DNA of 64,000 nt, taken from Bacteroidota bacterium (GTDB taxonomy: Bacteria; Bacteroidota; Bacteroidia; UBA8524). The notes under the pieces are model-generated. The model did no database searches and was not told the DNA's origin. It saw nothing but the letters and a program-made list of their open reading frames with translations. Below, in pieces: positions 42,116 to 52,018 of this stretch. Numbering within the stretch: position 1 is the stretch's first letter; the number at the start of each line of letters is the position of its first letter. Location of the stretch: positions 96,537-160,536 of the forward strand of contig WGMZ01000033.1 in the NCBI GenBank assembly GCA_016124735.1. The letters run 5' to 3'. A program made the position numbers and the translations under genes.

Positions 42116-44764
42116 ATGCTCCATATTAACCATATCCTTCAGCTCCTTCTTTTCCTCACAAGCTTATTGGCGCTGATAGTGGGCTTCTCTACCTATAGAA
42201 GATCCCGTGTTCACGGAGCCATGGAATTCTCCTTTTTGATGTTTGCCATTGCCTGGTGGGGACTATGCGATGCTTCTCAGGCTTGGTTCCACTCCGAAAT
42301 GATCAAGCTTCGTTTTGCCCAGGCAAGTTACTTCGGGATTGTTATTTCTCCGCTCGCCTGGGTCGGATTTATATTCAATTATTCACAAATCAAATTGCGC
42401 ATACCCGCCTGGTTCCGGTATTTCGTTTACTTATTTTGCGGACTGTTTCTGTTGGTTGTTCTCAGCAACGATTTACACCATCTGGTATACAAAAGCTGGT
42501 TTATCAATCCCGGAGATTATGGTCTGCAATTCAATTACGGGCCCTTTTTCTGGCTTTGGGTAGCGGTCAGCTATTTCTGCTTAATGGCGGGGACCATTCG
42601 CCTGATTATGACTGCCATTCGCAGCGTTACCCTTTTACGGGCCAACATGATTCTAATCATTGTGGGTGCTTTATTTCCCTGGATAGGAAATATCATGTAC
42701 ATCTCCGGTCTCAATCCTATAAACGGGTTTGACCCCACTCCAGTGGGATTTGTAATCACCGGAACCATAGGGATGATTGTCATATTCCGGAAAAAATTAT
42801 TCAACTATGTTCCCCTCGCCTACCAAAATCTGTTTATCAATCTGAACGATGCCGCATTGGTGGTAGATTACAGAGGGAATATAATAGAATCAAATATTCG
42901 GGCGAGACGGCTGGCGGGAAGAAAAGACCTGAAAAATTACAGCTGGAGCGATTTCTGTTTTGCATTCAAAGAAAATCCGGAAAATGCTCTTCTTCATTAC
43001 CTGAACTTTCAAGGCGATGAAGGCGACGAACTGGAACTTTCTGTCCATAAGGCAGACCGCATTAATTGGTTTGTATTGAAAGGCAGCCGCATTGGTCAGA
43101 CCGAAGAAAGCAATCGGGGCTATATAATCAGCCTGCGCGATAACACGCTTTGGAAAAAACAAAAAGACACACTGGAAAAATCGGCAAGTTTGATGGGTTT
43201 GAGCGGTCGTTTTGCAGGAGAAATGCTTCGCAGCAACGATTGGCAAAGTATTTACCGTGAATATGCTCCGAATTTTCAGAGTATTTGCAAAGCACAAGGA
43301 TGCTTTATCAGTTGCAATCCGGAAGATGAGAGTTACTTTGCAGGCGTCCTCACCAAAGAGTCGAGGGTTTGGCAACGAACCTGGAAAAACTTATTGAAAA
43401 GTTATTTGCTGGAAACACCAAGTAGCGACTATTTTGAGCTCAGCAATGACTCATTTCTTGCGCTGCCACTGGAGGTTGATGACAAGAAAATTGGCTATTG
43501 GGTATTTTTCTGGAAACTGGCCGATAAGAAAGATGCCCTTGAAGCGCACGATGTTTTAAAACTTGCATCGAATGTACTATCCAGCGCAATTGAAAATCAA
43601 ATCAATGAAGTAAACCTAAGGAAAGCGCGAGATGAAGCCGAACAGGCCAGTCGGGCAAAATCTGAATTTCTTTCCATCATGAGCCATGAGATTCGGACCC
43701 CTTTAAATGCTGTAATTGGCATTTCACATCTGTTAAAAGATGAAAACAAAGACCAATCGCTACAAGAGAAAGTGGATACTTTGAACGGTTCTGCAGAAAA
43801 TCTGCTGATATTGATCAATGACATTCTGGATTATAGCAAGATTGAGGCGGGAAAAATAGAGCTGCAAATTCAAAACTTCAGTCCCGGTTATCTTCTAAAA
43901 ACCTTGCTCCAGGAAAATGAATACCGTGCACGTGAAAATCAAAATGAATTAGTCTTCCATTCATCTATCGATGAAAATTCTGTATACGAAGGCGATAAAA
44001 TGAGACTGGGTCAGGTTCTGAATAACCTGCTTTCCAATGCCCTCAAATTTACTGATAATGGAAAGGTGGAAGCCGGAATTGAAGTCCTCGATTCAAAAAA
44101 GGGGGTGGATATTTTAAAATTTTGGGTAAAAGACACCGGAATTGGCATCAAGGCAGAATTTATGCCTAAACTTTTTGATATGTTTACCCAGGCAACCAGC
44201 ACATCCACGCGAAAGTTTGGGGGAACAGGCCTTGGATTGGCTATTTCTCAAAGTTTGTTACAGTTGATGGGAAGCAAATTAGAAGTGGATTCAAAAGAAG
44301 GAATTGGCTCCACATTTTATTTTGCGTTGAAACTTAAAAGAGCGAGCATAGAACTGAAAACGGAAAAAGAAAAAAACAGAGTGAAAGCAGCAAACGATAT
44401 TCAGGGAATGAAAGTTCTTATTGTCGAAGATAACATGGTCAATGTATTTGTTTGTCAGAATTTCCTAAAGAAATGGGGGGTGGTCTCGGAAGTGGCAGAA
44501 AATGGAGAGGCTGGTGTAGAAATGATAAAATCCAATTCGTACGACTGCGTCCTGATGGATATTCAAATGCCTGTGATGGATGGTTATGAGGCAACTGCCA
44601 AAATCAGAGAATTCAACAAAGAAATACCAATAATTGCTTTGACTGCTTCAGCCATGCTGGATAAAAAAGAAAAAACGCTGATGGTCGGAATGAATGACTT
44701 TGTTTCCAAACCCTTTCGTCCTGACGAATTGCATGCCGTAATCAGCAAGTACAAACCCGCCTAA
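42116..44764 (+). CDS. 7TM-type hybrid histidine kinase with PAS and receiver
   Basis: This protein of 882 residues starts at ATG 42116 (TTG 42101 is the upstream alternative). The first 225 residues are the seven-helix N-terminal sensor module of the His_kinase_N_7TM type (WAWVG-like LAWVGFIFNYSQ and NDLHHLVY). A PAS-like domain (about 240-340), a GAF-like region (about 375-495) and a coiled coil lead to HisKA (FLSIMSHEIRTPLNAVIGISHLL). The HATPase domain has NALKFTDNG and GGTGLGLAISQSL. The receiver (about 765-880) has LIVEDNMVNV and acceptor Asp in CVLMDIQMPVMDGY. There is no DNA-binding output. Signal is unknown; the PAS domain may bind a cofactor. Confidence 0.9.
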   Translation: MLHINHILQLLLFLTSLLALIVGFSTYRRSRVHGAMEFSFLMFAIAWWGLCDASQAWFHSEMIKLRFAQASYFGIVISPLAWVGFIFNYSQIKLRIPAWFRYFVYLFCGLFLLVVLSNDLHHLVYKSWFINPGDYGLQFNYGPFFWLWVAVSYFCLMAGTIRLIMTAIRSVTLLRANMILIIVGALFPWIGNIMYISGLNPINGFDPTPVGFVITGTIGMIVIFRKKLFNYVPLAYQNLFINLNDAALVVDYRGNIIESNIRARRLAGRKDLKNYSWSDFCFAFKENPENALLHYLNFQGDEGDELELSVHKADRINWFVLKGSRIGQTEESNRGYIISLRDNTLWKKQKDTLEKSASLMGLSGRFAGEMLRSNDWQSIYREYAPNFQSICKAQGCFISCNPEDESYFAGVLTKESRVWQRTWKNLLKSYLLETPSSDYFELSNDSFLALPLEVDDKKIGYWVFFWKLADKKDALEAHDVLKLASNVLSSAIENQINEVNLRKARDEAEQASRAKSEFLSIMSHEIRTPLNAVIGISHLLKDENKDQSLQEKVDTLNGSAENLLILINDILDYSKIEAGKIELQIQNFSPGYLLKTLLQENEYRARENQNELVFHSSIDENSVYEGDKMRLGQVLNNLLSNALKFTDNGKVEAGIEVLDSKKGVDILKFWVKDTGIGIKAEFMPKLFDMFTQATSTSTRKFGGTGLGLAISQSLLQLMGSKLEVDSKEGIGSTFYFALKLKRASIELKTEKEKNRVKAANDIQGMKVLIVEDNMVNVFVCQNFLKKWGVVSEVAENGEAGVEMIKSNSYDCVLMDIQMPVMDGYEATAKIREFNKEIPIIALTASAMLDKKEKTLMVGMNDFVSKPFRPDELHAVISKYKPA

Positions 44765-44768
44765 CCCC

Positions 44769-44918
44769 TTAGTTTTCCCTTGCTGGCTTTTGCCTGGGGT
44801 CGTTTTCCGGAGTCAAAGAAACGCGATGAGGCTTTTCCAGTGTTCTTTCTCTGGATTGCTTTTCATGTTCCTTTTTAGGTGCAACCGATGCTTCAATATG
44901 AATCTTTGGCGATTTCAT
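44769..44918 (-). CDS. Possible small basic protein
   Basis: An open frame from ATG 44918 gives 49 residues, very charged and basic (MKSPKIHIEASVAPKKEHE and later RKP-type stretches), with no family resemblance that I know. It ends four bases from the convergent kinase gene. An upstream extension to 44963 adds 15 residues. Composition looks like a nucleic-acid-binding or disordered protein, but chance is equally possible in a gene-poor gap. Confidence 0.3.
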   Translation of the reverse strand: MKSPKIHIEASVAPKKEHEKQSRERTLEKPHRVSLTPENDPRQKPAREN

Positions 44919-45069
44919 TGCTTTCAAATGTATAGACAACTTATATACCGCAATTCGTTGCATTGCGGAAATTATCCTCTAGTATAACGTACGAAATTAG
45001 AAAAGGTCCAGTTTTCTCTACATTTTATTCATTTTTTGTCCTTTCATCCGAATTACGGAAACTTGTGGT

Positions 45070-45405
45070 ATGGAATTTTACCACAATCCCAGATGCGGAA
45101 AAAGCCGCACAGCCCTGGGAATTCTGAAGGATAACGGAATCGACCCGGATATTCGGGAGTATTTAAAAAATCCCCCCACAAAACAGGAGTTGGAGGCCGT
45201 CATTAAAAAGCTGGGTATTTCTCCCCTGGAACTGATTCGCCAAGGTGAAAGTATTTTTAAGGAGAAATACAAAGGGAAAAACCTATCCGATACCGAATGG
45301 ATTGAAGCCATGCTTACTCACCCCATCCTGATTGAGAGGCCCATCTTTATCAAAGAAAATAAAGCAGTGATTGGACGTCCCCCGGAAAATGTTCTGAATA
45401 TTTAA
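45070..45405 (+). CDS. ArsC family (glutaredoxin-like) reductase
   Basis: This 111-residue thioredoxin-fold protein of the ArsC/Spx family has the active-site Cys at residue 9 in FYHNPRCGKSR. The family's later Arg appears in IERPIF near residue 92. It resembles bacterial arsenate reductases that use glutaredoxin; YfgD-like members in non-arsenic contexts are also known, and no ars genes are nearby, so arsenate as substrate is uncertain. It is convergent with the gamma-carbonic anhydrase gene, with only four bases between their stops. Confidence 0.85.
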   Translation: MEFYHNPRCGKSRTALGILKDNGIDPDIREYLKNPPTKQELEAVIKKLGISPLELIRQGESIFKEKYKGKNLSDTEWIEAMLTHPILIERPIFIKENKAVIGRPPENVLNI

Positions 45406-45409
45406 CAGG

Positions 45410-45919
45410 TCAGAGACCTAGATATTCCCTTGCCATTTCGACATAGACACGGGCGTTTTCGTAGATACCCTTGATTTGAACTTCATTCAGAGTTTTAACG
45501 ACTTTTGCAGGTGAGCCCAGGACCAATGAATTATCCGGGATCACGGTACCCCCTGTTACCAGTGCGTTCGCTCCTATAATGACATTGTTACCAATTTTTG
45601 CATGATTCAGTACGGTGGCATTCATACCGACTAATACCGCATTTCCGAGCTTGGCTCCGTGCACTATGGCATTGTGTCCAATAACGCAATCGTCACCAAT
45701 TATGGCAGGAGCTCCGGGATCACAATGAACCACCGCATTGTCCTGAATATTGCAACGATTTCCGATTCGGATTTCGTCGCTGTCGCCACGAATCACCGCA
45801 CCAAACCAAACAGAACAATCATCACCTAATTCTACGTCTCCAATTACAGCTGCAGTGTTGGCAATAAAGACGTGTTCGCCATGCACTAGTTTCTTAAGAA
45901 GTCTTTCTCTGGTAGTCAT
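45410..45919 (-). CDS. Gamma-carbonic anhydrase family protein
   Basis: This 169-residue left-handed beta-helix protein has hexapeptide repeats throughout. The three metal ligands are His65 (NAVVHCD), His82 and His87 (VIGHNAIVHG), as in gamma-carbonic anhydrases and YrdA/PaaY-like proteins. A trimer with zinc or iron between subunits is expected. Carbonic anhydrase activity is not certain for this subgroup. The start at 45919 is supported by the -7 element just upstream. Confidence 0.9.
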   Translation of the reverse strand: MTTRERLLKKLVHGEHVFIANTAAVIGDVELGDDCSVWFGAVIRGDSDEIRIGNRCNIQDNAVVHCDPGAPAIIGDDCVIGHNAIVHGAKLGNAVLVGMNATVLNHAKIGNNVIIGANALVTGGTVIPDNSLVLGSPAKVVKTLNEVQIKGIYENARVYVEMAREYLGL

Positions 45920-45923
45920 AAGC

Positions 45924-45931
45924 CAAAATTA
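45924..45931 (-). promoter_or_regulatory. -7 promoter element of the gamma-carbonic anhydrase gene
   Basis: On the minus strand this reads TAATTTTG, a perfect TAnnTTTG element, four bases ahead of the ATG at 45919. No TTG is found at the standard distance. Confidence 0.4.
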
Positions 45932-45942
45932 GCGAATGGATT

Positions 45943-45973
45943 TTGATTCCCTTCTTTATAATGCGCATTTTTG
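45943..45973 (+). promoter_or_regulatory. Promoter of hutI
   Basis: TTG at 45943-45945 and CATTTTTG at 45966-45973 are separated by 20 bases; the -7 element differs from consensus only in its first base. It runs opposite to the gamma-carbonic anhydrase promoter, so the two share this short intergenic gap. It points to ATG 45983 as the start of hutI. Confidence 0.55.
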
Positions 45974-45982
45974 CAGGGCAAT

Positions 45983-47224
45983 ATGTTGACCCTCATCCGA
46001 AATATTAAAAGGCTCTACGGCGTAGACGAATCACATCGTTCGTTTCGTGCAGGCAAGGAAATGGCCGAATTCCCATTCATAGACAACGCCTGGCTGCTGA
46101 TTCGCGACCAGCGCATCGTTGATTATGGCCGGATGCCGGAAGACGATGGACAGCATTCTGCGTATGACAGTGACCGGATTATTGATGCTTCCGGCAAAAT
46201 GGTGCTGCCGGCTTTTGTTGATTCACATAGTCATCTGGTATTTGCTGCCAGCCGGGAAGAAGAGTTCGTTATGAAGATTCAGGGTAAATCGTATGAGGAA
46301 ATTGCAGCGGCCGGTGGTGGAATACTCAATTCGGCCACACATCTTCAGAAAATGTCGGAAAAGGAATTGTACAAACTGGCGCTGGAGCGCTTGCAGGAAG
46401 TCATTGCCCAGGGCACCGGCGCCATAGAAATAAAAAGCGGCTATGGCCTTACCGTTGAAGATGAGTTGAAAATGTTGCGGGTGATCAAACGCCTGAAAAA
46501 CATTGCACCCATCCCGATTAAGGCTACTTTTTTAGGTGCACATACTTTCCCCACAGAATACAAAAACGACCGCGAAGGCTATATCCGCCTCATTTTGGAA
46601 GAAATGCTTCCAAAGATTGAGGAGGAAGAGCTTGCCGATTTTATCGATGTTTTCTGCGAGCAGGGATTCTTTACCCCGGCAGAGACAGAACGAATTGTTG
46701 AAGCCGGAAAAAAACATGGTCTGATTCCTAAAATTCATGGGAACCAGCTGTCCGTTTCGGGTGGTGTTCAGGTTGCTGTTCAAACAGGTGCCCTGAGTGT
46801 TGATCATCTCGAGCATATGGGCGAAGCAGAGATTGAAGCACTGCGCAATTCGGGAACCATGCCTGTGGGATTACCCAATTGTTCATTCTACCTCCGCATG
46901 CCTTATACTCCGGGCCGTCAAATTATAGATTCGGGTCTTCCGCTGGCGCTCGCCACCGATTATAACCCGGGCTCGGCTCCAAGCGGCAAGATGAGTTTTG
47001 TGTATAGCCTGGCTTGCATTCAGATGCGTTTGCTTCCGGAGGAAGCCATCAATGCCATGACTATTAATGGTGCTTATGCCATGGGACTTCACGAAGAATT
47101 AGGAAGCATCACCAAAGGAAAATTTGCGAACCTTATCATCACTAAGGAAATTCCATCTCTGGCCTGGATTCCTTATGCTTTTGGATCCGAATGGATTGAT
47201 AAGGTAATGATCAAGGGGCATTAA
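45983..47224 (+). CDS. hutI: Imidazolonepropionase
   Basis: This protein of 413 residues starts at ATG 45983 (a TTG at 45971 lies inside the promoter). It is an amidohydrolase with metal ligands in VDSHSHLVFA (H-x-H), KIHGNQLS and DHLEHM, and the Asp in LATDYNPGSAP. The substrate loop GGGILNSAT and YGLTVEDELKML are typical of HutI. The enzyme opens the imidazolone ring to formiminoglutamate in histidine breakdown, in the cytosol. No other hut gene is nearby, so the pathway is dispersed in this genome. Confidence 0.93.
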   Translation: MLTLIRNIKRLYGVDESHRSFRAGKEMAEFPFIDNAWLLIRDQRIVDYGRMPEDDGQHSAYDSDRIIDASGKMVLPAFVDSHSHLVFAASREEEFVMKIQGKSYEEIAAAGGGILNSATHLQKMSEKELYKLALERLQEVIAQGTGAIEIKSGYGLTVEDELKMLRVIKRLKNIAPIPIKATFLGAHTFPTEYKNDREGYIRLILEEMLPKIEEEELADFIDVFCEQGFFTPAETERIVEAGKKHGLIPKIHGNQLSVSGGVQVAVQTGALSVDHLEHMGEAEIEALRNSGTMPVGLPNCSFYLRMPYTPGRQIIDSGLPLALATDYNPGSAPSGKMSFVYSLACIQMRLLPEEAINAMTINGAYAMGLHEELGSITKGKFANLIITKEIPSLAWIPYAFGSEWIDKVMIKGH

Positions 47225-47270
47225 CAGAGAACAAAAGTGCCGGGAACAAAAGTACCAGGCACCTGTTAAC
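47221..47270. repeat. Nested hairpin with an imperfect tandem repeat downstream of hutI
   Basis: TTAACAG (47221-47227, overlapping the hutI stop) pairs with CTGTTAA (47263-47269), and GTGCC pairs with GGCAC inside. The same stretch holds two copies of GAACAAAAGT-R-CC (about 47229-47257). It sits between the convergent hutI and rocD genes and may act as a weak terminator, but no T run follows. Confidence 0.5.
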
Positions 47271-47288
47271 TATTCCATCTTCAGAATG

Positions 47289-48521
47289 CTACAGCATCGA
47301 CCCAATCGCCTGATCGATAATATCGGCGCAGGCATGAATTTGTGCTTCTGTAATGACCAGTGGAGGAGCAAAACGAATGATATGATCATGGGTCTGCTTG
47401 GCAAGTAATCCCATCTCCATCAATCTGACGCATACATCTTTGGCAGTATTATCGCCGAATGGCTGAATAACAATCGCATTCAACAAGCCTTTTCCACGAA
47501 CGAGTTCAACAACTTCATATTTGTGCACCAGTTCCTGCATTCTCCCCCTGAATACCTCGCCGAGATGATAGGCCTTTTCGGCCAGTTCCTCCTCCTTAAT
47601 CACTTCCAAAGCCGCCATGGCTACTCGGCAAGCGAGAGGATTTCCTCCAAAAGTAGATCCATGCTGACCGGGTTTGAGCGTCAACATCACTTCATCTGAG
47701 CTAAGTACTGCAGAAACCGGAAGAACGCCTCCAGACAATGCCTTTCCTAAAATCAACAGATCCGGTTTCACGTCTTCATAATCGCAGGCCAAAATTTTCC
47801 CGGTTCGTCCAATTCCCGTCTGCACCTCATCTGCAATCATCAACACATTGTTTTCGGAACAAATTCTTCTCACTCCTTTCAGATAGCCTTCGTCCGGAAC
47901 CACCACCCCTGCTTCTCCCTGAATGGGCTCAAACATAAATGCCGCCACATTGGGATCTTTCACTGCCTTTTCCAGCGCTTCCAAATCATTGTAGCGAATA
48001 ATTTCATAGCCTGGCATAAAGGGACCAAAATCAATGGTGCAATCCGGATCCGTGCTCGAAGAGATGGCTGCCAGGGTTCTGCCCCAGAAGTTTCCTTCTA
48101 CAAAGATGATTTTCGCCTGATTGGCTGGAATCCCTTTCACTTCATATCCCCAGTGACGGGCCAGTTTGACGGCTGTTTCTCCCCCCTCTACACCGGAATT
48201 CATGGGCAACACTCTGTCGTAGCCAAAGTATTCGCAAATATATTTCTCGTACTCTCCCAGAACATTGTTATGAAATGCCCGGGAAGTCAAGGTAAGAATG
48301 GACGCCTGATCGTTCAGCGCTTTAATAATTTTAGGATGACAATGTCCCTGGTTTACCGCACTGTAGGCCGATAAAAAATCATAATATCGATTGCCTTCCA
48401 CATCCCAAACGAAAACTCCTTCCCCTTTTTCCAATACAACCGATAAGGGTTTGTAATTGAATGCTCCAAATTCATTTTCTAAAGCTATTGCTTGTTCGCT
48501 GTTTGTTATTGGGTCAATCAT
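47289..48521 (-). CDS. rocD: Ornithine--oxo-acid transaminase
   Basis: This protein of 410 residues starts at ATG 48521 ([30 protein letters not shown] is taken in two parts: the first residues match the family's start). The long in-frame extension to 48809 has no resemblance to the family and covers the promoter. PLP enzyme, class III: the cofactor Lys is in [13 protein letters not shown] and the phosphate-binding Thr in [11 protein letters not shown], with EPIQGEAGV and [12 protein letters not shown] upstream. It converts ornithine and 2-oxoglutarate to glutamate semialdehyde in the cytosol. Convergent with hutI; both feed glutamate metabolism. Confidence 0.93.
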   Translation of the reverse strand: MIDPITNSEQAIALENEFGAFNYKPLSVVLEKGEGVFVWDVEGNRYYDFLSAYSAVNQGHCHPKIIKALNDQASILTLTSRAFHNNVLGEYEKYICEYFGYDRVLPMNSGVEGGETAVKLARHWGYEVKGIPANQAKIIFVEGNFWGRTLAAISSSTDPDCTIDFGPFMPGYEIIRYNDLEALEKAVKDPNVAAFMFEPIQGEAGVVVPDEGYLKGVRRICSENNVLMIADEVQTGIGRTGKILACDYEDVKPDLLILGKALSGGVLPVSAVLSSDEVMLTLKPGQHGSTFGGNPLACRVAMAALEVIKEEELAEKAYHLGEVFRGRMQELVHKYEVVELVRGKGLLNAIVIQPFGDNTAKDVCVRLMEMGLLAKQTHDHIIRFAPPLVITEAQIHACADIIDQAIGSML

Positions 48522-48525
48522 GATA

Positions 48526-48533
48526 CAAAGGTA
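48526..48533 (-). promoter_or_regulatory. -7 promoter element of rocD
   Basis: On the minus strand this reads TACCTTTG, a perfect TAnnTTTG element, four bases ahead of ATG 48521. It fixes the start of rocD. The divergent gene's -7 box lies 36 bases away, so the two promoters share this gap. Confidence 0.55.
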
Positions 48534-48569
48534 AAGGTTTGAAGCAAGGCAAAAAACCCACGATTCAGC

Positions 48570-48577
48570 TATATTTG
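48570..48577 (+). promoter_or_regulatory. -7 promoter element of the 48582 T9SS gene
   Basis: TATATTTG is a perfect TAnnTTTG element four bases ahead of the ATG at 48582. The nearest TTTG upstream (48538-48541) is too far for a standard promoter, so only this part is supported. Confidence 0.5.
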
Positions 48578-48581
48578 TGTC

Positions 48582-50414
48582 ATGCGAAACAGCCTTCTGA
48601 CAGCACTTATTGTGCTTGCGAGCGCCGGTGCAAGCATCGGACAAGAAGCCCATCCAACCAAAGGCAAAATGGGACTCATAAAAGTGGTGAATTTTTCGAA
48701 AGAAGCACCAGATTACGACCCCAGCGTTCAAAATATTGATCCCATCCACGCCCCGGGTGGTGAAGAAGATGAATTCAGCAAAGTTGAAGTCGACAGTATC
48801 CGTGCACATTCAACAAAAAGAAAAGGGTTTCAACAGATGAAAACCGCGGCACCGGCTCCTAAGCTTCAATATTCTTTCGATGGAAATGTATCTGCCGGAA
48901 CTCCCAACGACAACGACATGTGCATTGGTAATAACGGATACATCATTAGTGTAGTGAATAGCACCCTCTTTGTTTACGACTCCACCGGAAAAATAAAAAA
49001 AACAGGATCGCTTTCTTTCTTCGCCAAAGAACTCGGAAAATTGGACAGATCCTACGACCCACGCGTTCTGTATGATCCCAATAATGATCGCTTTATCGCG
49101 GTATTTCTCAATGGAACACTGAGTACCGACAATACTCCTGTAGTAGCCTTTTCTCAAACCAATGACCCGACAGGCAACTGGAACTTTTATCAGTTGCCGG
49201 GAAATCCATTGAACGATACCTCCTGGTCCGATTATCCTATAATCAGTCTGTCCAATCACGATTTATTCCTCACCCTGAATCTTCTTCATGACAATATGAG
49301 TTGGCAGGAAGGTTTTCGGCAGAGCATCATCTGGCAAATGGATTTAAGCACAGCATATGCCGGAGATTCGGTAGATAATATTCTCTGGACCAATATCAAT
49401 TTCGAAGGAAAACCTGTATGGAGTATATGCCCGGCTCAAGGCGGCATGCATCCGGAAGGACCCAAATCGTATTTTCTATCCGTTCACCCGGGATCACTGA
49501 ACAACGATAGCCTTTTCATCCATACCATTACCAACTCAGTTGAATCAGGAAAAGCAACTTTAAATACCCGCTTTGTCAGAATGAATAAATCGTATGGCTT
49601 GCCTCCTTCTGCCCCTCAGGGTGGAGGCCAATATCTTCAAACCAATGACGCAAGGGTTCTGTCTGCAATGCATCAAAACGGATTGCTCCATTTTGCAGGA
49701 AACACCCGGGATTTTCAAAATGATGCGGCAGGAATCTACTATGGAGTGATCGACCCGGATGCCGGGACCACCGCCAACGTAACCATTTTGAGTTACGACA
49801 CCCTCGACCTTGGATATCCTGACATTGCCTATGCAGGCACAGGAAACCCGGATGATCAAACGGTAATAATTACGGTAAGTCATGTTTCGCCAACAACCTT
49901 TCCCGGCACTTCGGTGATCTTGATGAATTATTCGGGACAATTCTCTGATTTAACCCGGGTCAAAGAGGGAACAGGGATTATCAATGAAATGACCGATACC
50001 CTCGAACGCTGGGGAGACTATTCCGGCATTCAACGCAAATACAATGAAGACCGCAGCTTCTGGTTAGCGGGAACTTACGGCGACAATATTAACCGCACCA
50101 TCATTGCCAAAGTGTTGAATACAGATCCTGCATTGCATGTTCCTTCCGCTCAGCCCAATCAGTTGCAACTTTACCCCAATCCAAGTACCAGCTATTTCGA
50201 ACTTCGTTTTGAAGTTGAGGAAGAAGCACAACTCACGTTCAAGGTGATCGACATGCAAGGAAAAGAAGTATGTATCTTGTTAAGAGATGAAGTTCACGAA
50301 GGTTTAAACCGTTTCCGCTTCTCCACCGAACCGCTGCCTGCCGGTTCTTACGTGTTGTTAATTCAATCGAATGAGGGCTTAGTACATAGCGAAAGATTTG
50401 TCGTGAACCGGTAA
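48582..50414 (+). CDS. T9SS-secreted protein of unknown function
   Basis: This 610-residue protein has a signal (residues 1-20, ending SIGQ), then a region with [17 protein letters not shown] and [17 protein letters not shown], recalling propeller-type repeats seen in exported proteins that bind or process large substrates. No catalytic motif is seen. The C-terminus is a T9SS type A sorting domain ([14 protein letters not shown] to ERFVVNR). It should be displayed or released at the outer membrane. Neighbours give no functional hint: rocD lies divergently and dprA follows. Confidence 0.82.
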   Translation: MRNSLLTALIVLASAGASIGQEAHPTKGKMGLIKVVNFSKEAPDYDPSVQNIDPIHAPGGEEDEFSKVEVDSIRAHSTKRKGFQQMKTAAPAPKLQYSFDGNVSAGTPNDNDMCIGNNGYIISVVNSTLFVYDSTGKIKKTGSLSFFAKELGKLDRSYDPRVLYDPNNDRFIAVFLNGTLSTDNTPVVAFSQTNDPTGNWNFYQLPGNPLNDTSWSDYPIISLSNHDLFLTLNLLHDNMSWQEGFRQSIIWQMDLSTAYAGDSVDNILWTNINFEGKPVWSICPAQGGMHPEGPKSYFLSVHPGSLNNDSLFIHTITNSVESGKATLNTRFVRMNKSYGLPPSAPQGGGQYLQTNDARVLSAMHQNGLLHFAGNTRDFQNDAAGIYYGVIDPDAGTTANVTILSYDTLDLGYPDIAYAGTGNPDDQTVIITVSHVSPTTFPGTSVILMNYSGQFSDLTRVKEGTGIINEMTDTLERWGDYSGIQRKYNEDRSFWLAGTYGDNINRTIIAKVLNTDPALHVPSAQPNQLQLYPNPSTSYFELRFEVEEEAQLTFKVIDMQGKEVCILLRDEVHEGLNRFRFSTEPLPAGSYVLLIQSNEGLVHSERFVVNR

Positions 50415-50488
50415 AAAGACGGTCAAGGCAAAGTCAAAGCCACATCCTCATCTTGTTTGCACGATGCATCGCGAAGATATTGCTTCGG

Positions 50489-51586
50489 ATGGAAGATGAT
50501 GAGCTTTATTATACGGTGGCTTTGACCATGATCCCTGAAATCGGACCCGTACTGGCAAGAAACCTCATTGCTTACGCAGGAGGGAGTAAAAATGTATTTA
50601 CCCTCCCCAAAGGAAAGTTGGAAAAAGTTCCTGGCATTGGGCCGTCCATTGCAGAGCGTGTGGCTGCATTTAATGATTTTAAGCGCGTGGAAAGGCAGCT
50701 TAAATATGCCGGCAAAAACAAAGTTCGTATCCTTCGTTATCATGAGGCTGAATATCCGCAACGCCTGAAAAGAAATCATGACGCCCCATTGCTTTTATAT
50801 TTCAAGGGCAATACGAATCTCAATACATCAAGGATTGTCAGTTTGGTTGGAACCCGCAATTGCAGCGAAGAGTCGCTCTATTTCACTGACCGCTTTGTTG
50901 AAGAATTGAAACTATTGGATTGCCTCGTCGTTAGCGGACTTGCTTATGGTATCGATATTCGCGCACATCGGGCGGCGGTTAAGCATTCAATTCCGACTGT
51001 AGCCGTGGTTGCTCATGGATTGGATAGTGTTTATCCGTCCATTCACCGCAAAACAGTTGAAGAAATGTATTCCAATGGAGGAATGCTCACGGAATACCCA
51101 ATAGCCACCCGGCCCGACAGAGAAAACTTCCCAACCCGCAACCGAATTGTGGCCGGCATGAGCGATGCGACCATCCTTATTGAATCACCCTTCAAAGGAG
51201 GTGCAATGATAACCGCCCAGTTGGCCCATTCATACAACCGCGATGTGTTTGCGGTTCCGGGAATGCCAGGGGACCCCAAAATAGAAGGAAATCACTTTCT
51301 CATCAAAACCAACAAGGCTGCGTTGATAGAATCTGCCAGAGATTTAATGGAATACATGAACTGGAAAATGGGTGCGGGCAGCACACAAGCTCAGTTGCCA
51401 TTCGAGCTGAGCAATCAGGAAAAAAATTTAATGAATTATTTTATTCAGAAGTCCATTTGGCATATCGATGATTTGGCCATCGACGCCAGGATATCATCCG
51501 GCAATCTAAGCCTGACTCTCCTCGAATTGGAGATAAAAGGATTGATTCGTACCCTTCCGGGTAAAAGGTTTCAGAAAATACGCTGA
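50489..51586 (+). CDS. dprA: DNA-processing protein DprA
   Basis: This protein of 365 residues starts at ATG 50489 (MEDDELYYTVALTMIPEIG); the alternative at 50453 adds 12 residues of no known family use. Residues 10-70 hold a helix-hairpin-helix-like domain. The Rossmann-like DprA core follows (VSLVGTRNCS, VSGLAYGIDIRAHR, TVAVVAHGLDSVYP, EYPIATRPDRENFPTRNRIVAGMSDATILIES). The C-terminal winged helix (about 305-365) is present. DprA loads RecA on incoming single-stranded DNA during natural transformation. Confidence 0.92.
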   Translation: MEDDELYYTVALTMIPEIGPVLARNLIAYAGGSKNVFTLPKGKLEKVPGIGPSIAERVAAFNDFKRVERQLKYAGKNKVRILRYHEAEYPQRLKRNHDAPLLLYFKGNTNLNTSRIVSLVGTRNCSEESLYFTDRFVEELKLLDCLVVSGLAYGIDIRAHRAAVKHSIPTVAVVAHGLDSVYPSIHRKTVEEMYSNGGMLTEYPIATRPDRENFPTRNRIVAGMSDATILIESPFKGGAMITAQLAHSYNRDVFAVPGMPGDPKIEGNHFLIKTNKAALIESARDLMEYMNWKMGAGSTQAQLPFELSNQEKNLMNYFIQKSIWHIDDLAIDARISSGNLSLTLLELEIKGLIRTLPGKRFQKIR

Positions 51587-52018
51587 TTAGCCTTCGTCGC
51601 AAGGATCCGGATCCTGACAAGGCTGAGGCTCTTTGGTTTCTTCCGTTGGCCACGACACCACTTCAATGCTCACCATGGGAGCCACATGATCAAAAAGACC
51701 AATTTCATTTGCCGCCGCTTTTGACAGGTCGATTACCCGGTTCGTTTTGTACTCAAATCGATCGTTGATGGTAACCAAAACTGATTTATTGGTGCGGAGG
51801 TTGGTCACTTTTACTACAGTGCCAAATGGCAAGGTTGCATGACAAGCAGTTAAAGCATTCGCATCATACAATGCGCCACTTGCGGTTAATTGTCCTGCCT
51901 CAGAAGAGGCATATATAGATGCCATCCCCGTACTGCGAAGTTCCTGAGCTTCTCCATTTACGGCAACAAGGATTAGTATTGCCGACAAAGAAAGTATTCT
52001 GTAAAAAGAGCGTTTCAT
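51587..52018 (-). CDS. RlpA-like septal ring lytic transglycosylase family protein, copy 1
   Basis: This protein of 143 residues is read from ATG 52018 (MKRSFYRILSLSAILILVAVNGEAQ, a signal peptide). The mature part is one double-psi beta-barrel domain with STGMASIYASSEAGQLTASG, CHATLPFGTVVKVTN and TINDRFEY, the RlpA hallmarks, including the conserved Asp in INDR. No SPOR domain is present. RlpA cleaves naked peptidoglycan in some bacteria. A second RlpA-like gene lies at 60869. The stop is adjacent to the dprA stop, so the two genes are convergent with no spacer. Confidence 0.87.
   Translation of the reverse strand: MKRSFYRILSLSAILILVAVNGEAQELRSTGMASIYASSEAGQLTASGALYDANALTACHATLPFGTVVKVTNLRTNKSVLVTINDRFEYKTNRVIDLSKAAANEIGLFDHVAPMVSIEVVSWPTEETKEPQPCQDPDPCDEG

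Noticed and set aside
48522..48809. N-terminal extension of rocD by 96 residues
   Set aside because: It covers the -7 element at 48526-48533 and much of the neighbouring gene's start, and the peptide has no resemblance to transaminases.
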